Shown here piece by piece: positions 8,755 to 16,481 of a stretch of DNA of 64,000 nucleotides (the stretch's first letter is position 1; each line of letters starts with the position of its first letter). Location of the stretch: the NCBI RefSeq assembly GCF_000495795.1, contig NZ_AWGD01000038.1, forward strand, positions 52,608-116,607. The letters are read 5' to 3'. The translations under genes and the position numbers were made by a program. The notes under the pieces were generated by a model, which ran no database searches, had not been told where the DNA came from, and saw only the letters and a program-made list of their open reading frames with translations. This stretch comes from Asticcacaulis sp. AC460. GTDB taxonomy: Bacteria; Pseudomonadota; Alphaproteobacteria; Caulobacterales; Caulobacteraceae.

Positions 8755-9267
8755 GTGCGGGCGCGTACGGCAATACCGCGTTTGAGGGAGTTGACCTTGG
8801 CGGCTTTACGGCGTGGATTGACGGCGGACGAGGTATCGGCCCTGCCGCCTGGGATGATGGCGGCGATCGATGTGGCCGGGGTTGAACTGATCCGTGCGCA
8901 TCTGTGGGTGTCCTGGCTGGCCATGCTGATCGGGCGCGGGGCGCAGATCGTTGTGCGCGGGCGGCGCATCTTCTGGCCGCATCTGCCGGCCGATGTCAGC
9001 AGCGATCCGGCCTTGCTGGCGGTTCTGGCGCATGAGCTCACCCATGTCTGGCAATATGCGAACGGAATGACCTTGTGGCGGTATATCCTGCGCGAACGGG
9101 GACGGTATGATTACACGCTCGATGACCGGCCGTTTGTGGAGTATGGCTATGAGCAGCAGGCGTCGATCGTCGAGGATTGGGTGCGGTTGCGGGCCGGTTT
9201 GGTATCGCGGCATAGCCAGCGGATCGTCAGCGTGGGCAGGCTGGCTGATGTCGTGCCGTTTGCCTAA
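8755..9267 (+). CDS. HEXXH putative zinc metallopeptidase-like protein
   Basis: 170 residues from a GTG at 8755. LLAVLAHELTHVWQYANGM contains a HExxH zinc site in a setting (AHELTHVWQ) like that of DUF4157 and related short metallopeptidase domains. A third zinc ligand may lie in EYGYEQQA, where a Glu follows at the expected distance. There is no signal peptide. Its start is 41 bases from the divergent exported protein, and its stop overlaps the stop of the polysaccharide lyase-like gene within CTAA. Activity is not proven by the motif alone. Confidence 0.6.
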   Translation: MRARTAIPRLRELTLAALRRGLTADEVSALPPGMMAAIDVAGVELIRAHLWVSWLAMLIGRGAQIVVRGRRIFWPHLPADVSSDPALLAVLAHELTHVWQYANGMTLWRYILRERGRYDYTLDDRPFVEYGYEQQASIVEDWVRLRAGLVSRHSQRIVSVGRLADVVPFA

Positions 9268-10052
9268 TCCAGCGGTGACTCCGCCGACACAAGGAAATCA
9301 TCGAAATAGACGTTTTGATCCGATGGCGGGGCCCAGTCCAGGGTACTGCCACCAAAGAAGGTGTCCATCTTGATGCCTTCGATCATCACCGTCTCCGATC
9401 GCCGCCACACCCGGTCCTCCATCCTCAGGACTTCGACGCCGTCGATATATTGGACCAGCGAACCGTTGGCCTGGCCGATATCGTTCAGCACCACATGCTG
9501 GGTCAGGACATACCACGGTCCGGCTTCGAACCGGCCCAGGGCATAGTTGTCGCCGCAGTCCTCTTTCTTGCCGGGATGGTAGAGATAGGACCAGGCGCTG
9601 CCGTCGACCCGCCACATCAGCCGCGTTGTAAAACCGTCGAAACTGCCATCCTTCAGGCAGCCGGTCGGAAAGTCGCCGCCGCCCAGGCCCGGCAGCTTGC
9701 CGCCCTTGACCCAGGTAAAGCCCGGCGCGAACATCACCCGGTATTGCAGCCAGTAGGACTTCGAAGGCGCGAACCGGGTGGTGAAGGTCATCGCGGAATT
9801 GCCGCCTATCAGCCCGGCGGGATAGGTCACGCGCAACACCGGGTTGGCCGCATCATGCGGATCGGCGGCGATCACCGTCCGACCGGCGGTCAGGCCGGTT
9901 GATTCGGACGGCGCCAGGCCCCAGTCGGCCTGGAAATCAGCGGGGGCATAGGCGCCCGGCGTGTAACCATCGAAGTCAACCGACAGGACGGGCGCGGCCT
10001 GAACCGACCCGACCGCCACGGCCATCACAACTGCGGCAATGCCTGCTTTCAC
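9264..10052 (-). CDS. Polysaccharide lyase family 14-like secreted protein
   Basis: 262 residues from a GTG at 10052 with GGAGG 7 bases upstream; the longer frame to 10268 has no such site. A signal peptide ends at about SVQAAP. The mature part has YWLQYRVMFAPGFTWVKGGK then LPGLGGG, FTTRLMWR, AWSYLYHPGK, WYVLTQHV and NGSLVQYIDGVEVL, the pattern of the PL14/alginate-lyase-like jelly-roll domain. PL14 enzymes cut alginate or glucuronan by beta-elimination; the actual substrate is unknown. The 5' end lies in the region upstream of the divergent nnrD-like gene. Confidence 0.65.
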   Translation of the reverse strand: MKAGIAAVVMAVAVGSVQAAPVLSVDFDGYTPGAYAPADFQADWGLAPSESTGLTAGRTVIAADPHDAANPVLRVTYPAGLIGGNSAMTFTTRFAPSKSYWLQYRVMFAPGFTWVKGGKLPGLGGGDFPTGCLKDGSFDGFTTRLMWRVDGSAWSYLYHPGKKEDCGDNYALGRFEAGPWYVLTQHVVLNDIGQANGSLVQYIDGVEVLRMEDRVWRRSETVMIEGIKMDTFFGGSTLDWAPPSDQNVYFDDFLVSAESPLD

Positions 10053-10089
10053 TTTGGTGTCCTCCAGGTTTGAGCCTATGATAGGCGGC

Positions 10090-10914
10090 ATGACCGCCCA
10101 CCACAATTCCCCCGATCTTTGGGCCGACAGCTTTCCGCATCCGGCGGCCGATGGCAGCAAGTACGATCGTGGCCATGCCGTCGTCCTGGGCGGGCCGATG
10201 GCGGCGACCGGCGCGGCCCGGTTGGCGGCGCGGGCGGCTTTGCGGATCGGGGCCGGGCTGGTTTCCATCGTCTGCGATCCGTCCGCCCTGATGGTTTATG
10301 CGACAGCTTTGCAAGCCGTGATGACCAAGACGGTGCGCGACGAAGCGGCGTTTACGGAACTGGTCAACGATGCGCGGGTAACGGCGGTGCTGATGGGGCC
10401 GGCGGCCGGCGTCAATGACCGCACGCGCAACCTGGTCCTGGCGGCACTGAATGCTGGAAAGGCCTGCGTGCTGGATGCCGACGCCATCACCGTGTTCAGG
10501 GACACTCCCGAAGCGCTGTTTGCGGCCATCCGGTCGCCGGTCCTGCTGACGCCCCATGCCGGCGAGTTCGCCCGACTGTTCGGCGAGGCAAGCGACCGCG
10601 AAGCCGATGCCTTACGCGCCGCCCAAGCCAGCGGCGCCGTGGTGTTGCTGAAAGGCAGGGACACGGTCATCGCCGCGCCGGACGGACGGGTGGTGCTCAA
10701 CCGCGATGCCCCGCCGTGGCTGGCGACGGCAGGATCGGGGGATGTGCTGGCTGGGTTTGCCTCGGGCTTGATCGCTCAGGGCATGGCGGTGTTCGAAGCC
10801 GCCTGCGCCGCGGGGTGGATCCACGCGGAATGTGCTCGCGCCTTCGGGCCTGGCCTGATTGCCGAGGACCTGGAAGCGGAGGTGCCTTCGCTGCTGCGGA
10901 CACTGCTCAGATAG
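10090..10914 (+). CDS. nnrD: ADP/ATP-dependent NAD(P)H-hydrate dehydratase
   Basis: 274 residues, a complete C-terminal-type YjeF (CARKD) domain. It shows DRGHAVVLGGPMAATGAARLAARAALR near the start, the MGPAAGV turn, VLDADAI, LLTPHAGEFARLFG and ATAGSGDVLAG, the nucleotide-binding loop with the catalytic Asp. The enzyme repairs hydrated NADH/NADPH using ADP or ATP. The N-terminal epimerase domain found in fused Nnr proteins is absent, so the epimerase (NnrE) should be encoded elsewhere. The ATG at 10090 is preferred over in-frame ATGs at 10039 and 10078 because the domain begins soon after it. The 3' end overlaps the convergent DUF3667 gene by 8 bases. Confidence 0.82.
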   Translation: MTAHHNSPDLWADSFPHPAADGSKYDRGHAVVLGGPMAATGAARLAARAALRIGAGLVSIVCDPSALMVYATALQAVMTKTVRDEAAFTELVNDARVTAVLMGPAAGVNDRTRNLVLAALNAGKACVLDADAITVFRDTPEALFAAIRSPVLLTPHAGEFARLFGEASDREADALRAAQASGAVVLLKGRDTVIAAPDGRVVLNRDAPPWLATAGSGDVLAGFASGLIAQGMAVFEAACAAGWIHAECARAFGPGLIAEDLEAEVPSLLRTLLR

Positions 10915-11995
10915 TGGCGATCGCGACAGTCATGATGGCTAACATGCCGGTGGCGAAGCAAAGTCCGGTCAGGATCGAGACGAATAACGCTTTCACAGCT
11001 GAGGTAAAAACCGACGAGTTGTAGGCGCCGCGCATGGTGAAGAACAGGTTCACTGGCACGCCGATCGCCATGATCCGCGCGACCCAGAGGCCGACGCTTT
11101 CCGGAAGGGCAAGGGACACGGCAAAGCCAAGAAACACGAACGACAGCAGGTTCATGGCGACGATCAGGTGATCGTAGATGTAGAACTGACGTTTGCGCAG
11201 GTTCACCAGGGCCAGTACCAGCCCCAGGATCGGCAGCAGAAACACAGCCAGGCGGTGGCCCCATGTGAACATCAGCAGAAAGTAGTGTTTGGGGTTTTCC
11301 AGCGCCCGGACCATGGCGCCTTTCAGCCACTCTGGCTTGATGTCCGATTGCGCAACCATGCCGCCCAGGTATTTGGCGTCGTCCTCTGTCATGGCGAAAA
11401 GGGCGACGCTGCGCGTTGTGGTGCCGTCCTGCTCGACTTCGGTCATCGGACCGGTGCCTTTGCGATCAGGCTCGAACAGCGCGACCTTGGTGTCCTTCTT
11501 GCCGGTTGCGGAGGTGGCATGCGGGGCCTGCGCCGGGGCATGAGCTGCTTCGCCATGGCCAGCCTCGGCATGCCCCGGCTCAGCGTGGGCGGTGTCAGGA
11601 TGCTGCGCCGCGTGCATGCTGTGTTCGATACGGTGTTCAGCGGCGAAAATGAACAACAACAAGGCCACCAGGAACAGGCGGAACGGCGGCACGTGGCGGG
11701 TGATACGGCCTTCGAGATAGTCGCGGTTCAGGGTGCCAGGCCGTAAGAACAGTGGCGGCAGGGTGCGCCACAGCCGGCCGTCGAGGTGGAACAGGCCTTC
11801 AATGGCCTCCCAGACCAGGTGGACAATGTTGCGGTGGTGTTGATCGGCGTTCTGGCCGCAGACGTGGCAGAACTGGCCCGACAGTTCGGTGTCGCAGTTC
11901 TTGCAGCGCGCCCCGGGCTCGGGGACGAAGGCCTTATGGCGCTTGAACAGCGAGTTCAGGCCATCCAGCGAGAAGAGTTCCAGTTCCTTGACCAT
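10907..11995 (-). CDS. DUF3667 membrane protein with N-terminal zinc ribbon
   Basis: 362 residues from the ATG at 11995. A zinc ribbon CKNCDTELSGQFCHVCGQ sits near residue 30, followed by the DUF3667 signature LFHLDGRLWRTLPPLFLRPG and GRITRHVPPFRLFLVALLLF. A His/Ala-rich soluble loop comes next, then four hydrophobic helices to the C-terminus. Members are inner-membrane proteins of unknown role, common in Caulobacterales and Sphingomonadales. The upstream open frame reaches 12121 but would cross the msrA terminator hairpin and the msrA stop. Confidence 0.75.
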   Translation of the reverse strand: MVKELELFSLDGLNSLFKRHKAFVPEPGARCKNCDTELSGQFCHVCGQNADQHHRNIVHLVWEAIEGLFHLDGRLWRTLPPLFLRPGTLNRDYLEGRITRHVPPFRLFLVALLLFIFAAEHRIEHSMHAAQHPDTAHAEPGHAEAGHGEAAHAPAQAPHATSATGKKDTKVALFEPDRKGTGPMTEVEQDGTTTRSVALFAMTEDDAKYLGGMVAQSDIKPEWLKGAMVRALENPKHYFLLMFTWGHRLAVFLLPILGLVLALVNLRKRQFYIYDHLIVAMNLLSFVFLGFAVSLALPESVGLWVARIMAIGVPVNLFFTMRGAYNSSVFTSAVKALFVSILTGLCFATGMLAIMTVAIATI

Positions 11996-12010
11996 GCCGA
12001 CCCCGTAAAT

Positions 12011-12041
12011 AAGCCCGCCGCCAGTTACCGGCGGCGGGCTT
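12011..12041 (-). terminator. Intrinsic terminator after msrA
   Basis: Perfect 12-bp stem (AAGCCCGCCGCC / GGCGGCGGGCTT) with a 7-base loop, followed on the minus strand by ATTTACG. It lies between the msrA stop (12082) and the DUF3667 start (11995), so it should end the msrA transcript. The T-run is poor. Confidence 0.75.
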
Positions 12042-12081
12042 GATTTGTAAAGAGGTTGCGGGTGAAAGAAGTTTTTGGAAA

Positions 12082-12753
12082 TCAGATGGCGCACACGGCG
12101 CCCGTGCCCTTCAGGCCGCAATAGCCGTCTGGATTTTTGTGCAGATAGCCCTGATGGTAGTCCTCGGCGAAGAAGAAGGGCTTGGCCGTGGTCTGGCCGG
12201 GGGCTTCGGCGTCGGCCGGGGTGGCGGGACCGAAGATCTCGGTGGTGATGGCGCCACGGCCGATCGCCGACAGGGATTTCTGGTATTCGGCCTTGCTGGC
12301 CAGGGTGGCTTCGTACTGGTCCTGTGTGGTCGTGAAGATGGCGGAACGGTACTGGGTGCCGACGTCATTGCCCTGACGGAAGCCCTGGGTCGGGTCGTGG
12401 CTTTCCCAGAACAGCTTCAGCAGTTGGGTGTAGGAGATGGTCTTGGGGTCATAGACGACCAGCACGCCTTCGGTATGGCCGGTCTGGCCGGAGCAGACCT
12501 CTTTATAGGTGGGATTGGGCGTATAGCCGCCGATATAGCCGGCGGCGGTGGTGAAGATGCCGTCCTGCTGCCAGAACTTGCGCTCGACGCCCCAGAAACA
12601 GCCCATGGCGAAGACGACCTGCTCGGTGCCGGCCGGATAGGGGCCTTTCAGCGGCGTGCCCAGCACGGCGTGAGTCGTTTCGGTGGGGATGGCTTCGCTG
12701 CGGCCGGAGAGGGCCTGGGTGGGTGGCACCATCTGGGTTTTGAGACCGAACAT
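12082..12753 (-). CDS. msrA: Peptide-methionine (S)-S-oxide reductase MsrA
   Basis: 223 residues. [16 protein letters not shown] carries the catalytic Cys (about residue 52) in the invariant GCFWG motif, followed by [26 protein letters not shown] and the YRSAIF strand. [22 protein letters not shown] is the conserved C-terminal substrate region. Resolving cysteines are present near the end ([12 protein letters not shown]). The N-terminal extension ([17 protein letters not shown]) matches the E. coli-type long MsrA. It repairs oxidised methionine in cytoplasmic proteins. Confidence 0.93.
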   Translation of the reverse strand: MFGLKTQMVPPTQALSGRSEAIPTETTHAVLGTPLKGPYPAGTEQVVFAMGCFWGVERKFWQQDGIFTTAAGYIGGYTPNPTYKEVCSGQTGHTEGVLVVYDPKTISYTQLLKLFWESHDPTQGFRQGNDVGTQYRSAIFTTTQDQYEATLASKAEYQKSLSAIGRGAITTEIFGPATPADAEAPGQTTAKPFFFAEDYHQGYLHKNPDGYCGLKGTGAVCAI

Positions 12754-12892
12754 GTTGGTATTCCCTTTCGTTGCGCGATCTATACGCGCTTGTCGCCTAT
12801 ATGGTTACAAAAAAAGCTTGGCAAAGGGGCTTGCTCATTCATGCGGCGTCGGTATAAGGGCCGTCTTCCGAATGCCGATGGCTGCCGGGAAT

Positions 12893-12982
12893 GGACAGAT
12901 GGCGGAGTGGTCGATCGCGCACGCTTGGAAAGCGTGTGTACGTGCAAGCGTACCGAGGGTTCGAATCCCTCTCTGTCCGCCA
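12893..12982 (+). tRNA. tRNA-Ser (anticodon GGA)
   Basis: A 90-nt class II tRNA. The acceptor 5' strand GGACAGA pairs with TCTGTCC near the 3' end, followed by an encoded GCCA. The anticodon stem-loop is CACGCTTGGAAAGCGTG with anticodon GGA, and a long variable arm (GTACGTGCAAGCGTAC) is typical for serine. The T-loop GGTTCGAATCC is intact. It reads UCC and UCU codons. Confidence 0.95.
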
Positions 12983-12990
12983 CTACTCAG

Positions 12991-13023
12991 AAAAGCCCCG
13001 AAGCTTCGTGCGCGGGGCTTTTT
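12991..13023 (+). terminator. Intrinsic terminator after tRNA-Ser
   Basis: AAAAGCCCCG pairs with CGGGGCTTTT around a 12-base loop that itself begins AAGCTT; a T-run ends the right arm. It lies 8 bases after the tRNA. Confidence 0.85.
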
Positions 13024-13026
13024 CTA

Positions 13027-13056
13027 TGGCGGACAGAGAGGGATTCGAACCCTCGG
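13027..13056 (-). repeat. Inverted exact copy of the tRNA-Ser 3' end
   Basis: These 30 bases are the exact reverse complement of 12953-12982, the T-arm and 3' acceptor strand of the tRNA-Ser including CCA. The identity ends abruptly at the start of the T-stem; the sequence beyond it (13057 onward) cannot fold into the remainder of a tRNA. It lies just past the stop of the toxin gene. It looks like an attachment-site-type remnant left by recombination at the tRNA, in inverted orientation. Confidence 0.85.
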
Positions 13057-13077
13057 CAGGAAACGCTGCAATCGCTT

Positions 13078-13500
13078 TTAAACCGCGTCGTTCCACGGAT
13101 TGATAACGGGGACGTCCGCCGCTGCGAACGGAGACACATCGCGGGTGGCGACGGCGAAGCCCTTCGAGGCGGCGATGGCGGCGATATAGCCGTCGGGAGT
13201 CGGAAAGCCCTTGCCGGCGGTTCGCGCCAGGACGGCCAGTCCGGCATAATATCGTGCCGCTTCGGTATCGAACGGGAGAATGCGGCCGTCAAACAGGGCA
13301 AGCACCCCATCAACCACGTCGGTGATGCGCGTCTTTCGCTTGCCCTCCGGCAATGCCGCGACACCGAAAAGCAGTTCTGCCACCGTAACACTGGAGAGAA
13401 ACAGCGATTCCGCGGTCTGGGCGTCCAGCCATTGGTGAACCTGCGCGTCAGGCGCCGCCTTCATCATCTCCGAAACGACGTTTGTGTCGAGGAGGATCAT
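13078..13500 (-). CDS. fitB: PIN-domain toxin, VapC/FitB type
   Basis: 140 residues. MILLDTNVVSEMM gives the first acidic residue of the PIN nuclease, VTVAELLFGV the conserved Glu, and TPDGYIAAIAASKGFAVATRDV the distal acidic cluster (DGYIAA, TRD), all in the order of FitB-like toxins. PIN toxins are Mg2+-dependent ribonucleases, usually cutting tRNA or rRNA, held inactive by the partner. It overlaps the antitoxin gene upstream by 4 bases (13497-13500). It ends 21 bases from the tRNA-Ser fragment. Confidence 0.88.
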   Translation of the reverse strand: MILLDTNVVSEMMKAAPDAQVHQWLDAQTAESLFLSSVTVAELLFGVAALPEGKRKTRITDVVDGVLALFDGRILPFDTEAARYYAGLAVLARTAGKGFPTPDGYIAAIAASKGFAVATRDVSPFAAADVPVINPWNDAV

Positions 13501-13751
13501 TCGAAGTCCATCGGCTGGGCAGGCTTGCGATCGCGCGCTTCGTTGAGAGCGGCGATGTCATCGTCCGTCAGGCCGGCGCGGCGCCCGAGCTCATGCAGGG
13601 CCGTGCCCAACCGAAGCCGGTCCTGGGGACGGGCAGCGTCTTCGAGAATGGCGCGGATCTCAGCTTCCGTGCTGCGGCCGTGGTTAGCCGCGCGCATTTT
13701 TAACGCCCGATGCGTCTCGTCGTTCAGGTTACGGATCGTGACGGAGGCCAT
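13497..13751 (-). CDS. fitA: Ribbon-helix-helix antitoxin, FitA/VapB type
   Basis: 84 residues. MASVTIRNLNDETHRALKMRAANHGRSTEAE is the ribbon-helix-helix DNA-binding fold of FitA-like antitoxins, followed by ILEDA and a C-terminal tail (PAQPMDFE) that normally inserts into the toxin active site. It is the first gene of the pair and should repress its own promoter; matching palindromes lie 28-56 bases upstream. Confidence 0.88.
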   Translation of the reverse strand: MASVTIRNLNDETHRALKMRAANHGRSTEAEIRAILEDAARPQDRLRLGTALHELGRRAGLTDDDIAALNEARDRKPAQPMDFE

Positions 13752-13778
13752 GATAACGCCTTGGGGATAGTAAAATTA

Positions 13779-13807
13779 TTGATATCAAAATACAGTAGGT
13801 GATATCA
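13779..13807. promoter_or_regulatory. Paired TGATATCA operators upstream of fitAB
   Basis: TTGATATCAA (13779-13788) and TGATATCA (13800-13807) are two copies of the same palindrome with centres 20 bp apart, two helical turns. They lie directly upstream of fitA, as expected for cooperative binding by a ribbon-helix-helix antitoxin with its toxin. The region is AT-rich and should contain the promoter. Confidence 0.6.
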
Positions 13808-13955
13808 TTTTTCAAGAGTTGTGGTGTGCCGAGCGAACGCCACCGCAGCCCACGGCATAATTCCCCAATCCGGCGAGGCCGGTGATCGCCCTGACCGGTG
13901 CCATGGTACAGGTCTTGCAACAGCGCGCTCCCCAGCGTTTTTCAGGACAGTTCAG

Positions 13956-16481
13956 ATGGCTATTTTCGTCGGTACACCGGATCATGACACCTTTATCGGC
14001 ACGGCCGGCGACGACACCTTCTCCGGCATAGCCGGTGGCGACAAGGTCGATGGCGGCGCAGGTAACGACATCATCTCGATCGACCTGTCCTATACCGATA
14101 TCGCCGTCAACTATAACGCTATCGCCGCAGCGACCGCTGCCGGCACCGAGCCGTTGTGGTACATGTCGGTGAAGAATGTCGAACGCCTGGGGACGCTGAA
14201 GACCGGTGGTGGCGACGACAGCCTGACCATTTCAGCGGCGCAAGGGGCCTTCGTGTGGAACGCCGGCGCCGGTGTCGATACGCTGAAGCTCGATTTTTCC
14301 GCGGCCACCGCCGGCATGGTGACCATGACCACCGCCGACGGCTATGTCACCCGGGCAGGGTCCTACGCCAATCCGGTCATCGGTCGGGCCATCGATATCG
14401 AGCGAGTCCAGATTACCGGCAGCGCATATGGCGACGACCTGCGGGGCACGACCGGCAATGACACGCTGAGCGGTGGCGCCGGTGACGACACCCTGTCTGC
14501 CGATGGCGGCAAGGACGCCATCGACGGCGGCGCCGGTTATGATCTGCTGGTCAATGCCAACTATTACGACGCGACGGTCAGCGTCGTCTATGACGCCGCC
14601 CTCGCCACGACGGAGGCGGGGATCACCCTGTTCAACGGCACGACGATCCGCAATGTCGAAAGCCTGTCCATGACCACCGGCAGCGGCGACGACTGGCTGC
14701 GCGTCACCACGGTCCAGAAGAACTTCACCTGGATCGCCAATGGCGGCAAAGACCATCTGATCGCCAACTATTCCTACTCCGACGGCGCGGTGACGGTGAC
14801 CCTGATCGCTTCGACGCCGCTCGGTCCCGACCTGCGCATCCACACGGTGGAAATGGGATCGGCCGACGCCAACGCCTATATGATCGAGTCCGTCTATCTC
14901 ACCGGTTCGAAGTTCGACGACCTCCTGACCGGTACCGCTGGCGCCGACCAACTGGATGGCGGGATACTGAGCCAGGACACCCTGGCCGGTGGCCTGGGCG
15001 ACGACAGCTACTATGTTGACCATGCCGGCGATGTCGTCACCGAAGCGGCGAACGAAGGTACCGACACGGTCTTTGCGTCGCTCAACTACACCCTGGGCGC
15101 CAATGTCGAGCGCCTGGTCCTGACCGGGACGGCGAACCTGTCGGGTTTCGGCAATACCGGTGACAATCACCTGACCGGCAATGCCGGCGCCAATGTGCTG
15201 GACGGCCGCGGCGGCGTGGATACCCTGGTGGGCGGCGCGGGCGACGATAGCTATTATGTTGATCATGATGGCGACGTCGTCACCGAAGCGGCCAACGGCG
15301 GCAAGGACACCGTGCTGAGCCGGCTGAGCTATACCCTAGGCGCGAATCTTGAAAACCTGGTGCTGATCGCGCCTGGACCGGCGGCGCAGTCGGGCTATGG
15401 CAACGCGCTGAACAATCTGCTGACGGGCACGAGCTACGCCAATGTGCTGGACGGCAAGGCGGGGGCCGATACGATGCAGGGCCATGGCGGCAATGACGCC
15501 TACTATGTCGATGATTTCGGCGATGTGGTTATCGAGGCCCAGGCCGGCGGTGTCGACGGCGTCATCACCGGCCTGGCCTTCTATGCCCTGGGCGACTGGG
15601 TGGAAAACCTGACCTTTACCGGCACGGGCGCCAACCGCGGCACGGGCAACGATCAGAACAACGCCCTGTCTGGCAACAGCGGTAAGGACGAGCTGAACGG
15701 GCTGGCCGGCGACGACCGGCTGGACGGGAAGGCCGGTGCCGATATCATGAACGGCGGCCTGGGTAATGACACCTTCCATGTCGATAACGTCGGCGACGTC
15801 ATCGGCGAATATGCCAACGAAGGCACGGACCTGGTCTATGCCACGGTCAGTTTCAGCCTGGCCGGGATCAATGCCGAAAACCTCACCCTTCTGGGCGACG
15901 GCCATATCAATGCCGGCGGGAATGGCTTTGCCAATCTGCTGACCGGCAACTTCGGCAACAACGTCCTGGACGGTTTGGCTGGCAACGACACCATGGCCGG
16001 CGGCATCGGCAATGACACCTATTACGTCCAGAGCGCCGGCGATAAGGTTGTCGAAACCGCCGGCCAGGGGCGTGACCTGATCTTCTCTTCGGTCAGCTAT
16101 TCGCTCTACGGACAGGTCGTCGAAGATCTGACCCTGACCGGATCCGCCAATCTGAACGCCACGGGCAATACGCTGGGCAACAGCCTGGTCGGCAATTCCG
16201 GCAAGAATATTCTCAATGGCATGTCGGGCAAGGATGTACTGACCGGTGGGCTGGGGGCGGACGTGTTTCTGTTCACGGCGGGCAGTGGACTGGACACCAT
16301 TACTGACTTCTCAGCCGCTCAGAAAGACAGCATCGACGTCCATGCCTACACCAACGGTGTCGCCAATGCCGGCCTGGTGTCGCAGTCCGGCGCCCATGTG
16401 CTGGTTGCCCTGAGCTCTGGCAATGTCGTCACCGTCAACAACGCCACGGTGGCCGACGTGCTGGGGCATATCGTCTGGTAG
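13956..16481 (+). CDS. RTX calcium-binding repeat protein, secreted by type I secretion
   Basis: 841 residues from the ATG at 13956 (AGGACAG upstream); the frame is open to 13821 but the domain starts at MAIFVGTPDHDTFIGTAGDD. It contains many GGxGxDxxx nonapeptides (GGAGDDTL, GGLGDDSY, GNDTFHV) arranged in about six blocks of 90-100 residues. Each block runs N-LTG-NVLDG-GGAGDDSYYVDHxGDVVTEAANEGTDTV...YTLGANVENLVLTG. The C-terminus (GADVFLFTAGSGLDTITDFSAAQKDS...) resembles the serralysin-type ending before an uncleaved type I secretion signal. There is no N-terminal signal peptide and no enzyme domain. Likely an extracellular calcium-stabilised adhesin or surface protein; the transporter genes are not here. 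Confidence 0.85.
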   Translation: MAIFVGTPDHDTFIGTAGDDTFSGIAGGDKVDGGAGNDIISIDLSYTDIAVNYNAIAAATAAGTEPLWYMSVKNVERLGTLKTGGGDDSLTISAAQGAFVWNAGAGVDTLKLDFSAATAGMVTMTTADGYVTRAGSYANPVIGRAIDIERVQITGSAYGDDLRGTTGNDTLSGGAGDDTLSADGGKDAIDGGAGYDLLVNANYYDATVSVVYDAALATTEAGITLFNGTTIRNVESLSMTTGSGDDWLRVTTVQKNFTWIANGGKDHLIANYSYSDGAVTVTLIASTPLGPDLRIHTVEMGSADANAYMIESVYLTGSKFDDLLTGTAGADQLDGGILSQDTLAGGLGDDSYYVDHAGDVVTEAANEGTDTVFASLNYTLGANVERLVLTGTANLSGFGNTGDNHLTGNAGANVLDGRGGVDTLVGGAGDDSYYVDHDGDVVTEAANGGKDTVLSRLSYTLGANLENLVLIAPGPAAQSGYGNALNNLLTGTSYANVLDGKAGADTMQGHGGNDAYYVDDFGDVVIEAQAGGVDGVITGLAFYALGDWVENLTFTGTGANRGTGNDQNNALSGNSGKDELNGLAGDDRLDGKAGADIMNGGLGNDTFHVDNVGDVIGEYANEGTDLVYATVSFSLAGINAENLTLLGDGHINAGGNGFANLLTGNFGNNVLDGLAGNDTMAGGIGNDTYYVQSAGDKVVETAGQGRDLIFSSVSYSLYGQVVEDLTLTGSANLNATGNTLGNSLVGNSGKNILNGMSGKDVLTGGLGADVFLFTAGSGLDTITDFSAAQKDSIDVHAYTNGVANAGLVSQSGAHVLVALSSGNVVTVNNATVADVLGHIVW

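Noticed and set aside
12780..12983. Small minus-strand frame containing ADREGFEPSVRL
   Set aside because: This is the well-known artefact of translating a tRNA-Ser gene; the region is fully explained by the tRNA.
13027..13115. Second complete tRNA-Ser on the minus strand
   Set aside because: Only the T-arm and 3' acceptor strand match. The sequence beyond has no anticodon or D-arm and lies in the fitB gene end.
12040..13770. 576-residue open frame on the plus strand crossing msrA, the tRNA and fitAB
   Set aside because: It runs antisense to three well-supported genes and reads through the tRNA-Ser; its residues between them show no domain. High GC keeps the opposite strand open.
14232..15266. 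344-residue frame opposite the RTX gene
   Set aside because: Its apparent repeats simply mirror the DNA repeats of the RTX blocks on the other strand.
14000..16300. Possible CRISPR-like array because of regular DNA repeats
   Set aside because: The repeats are in frame, diverged and encode RTX nonapeptides; there are no constant-length spacers. No CRISPR was seen anywhere in the window.
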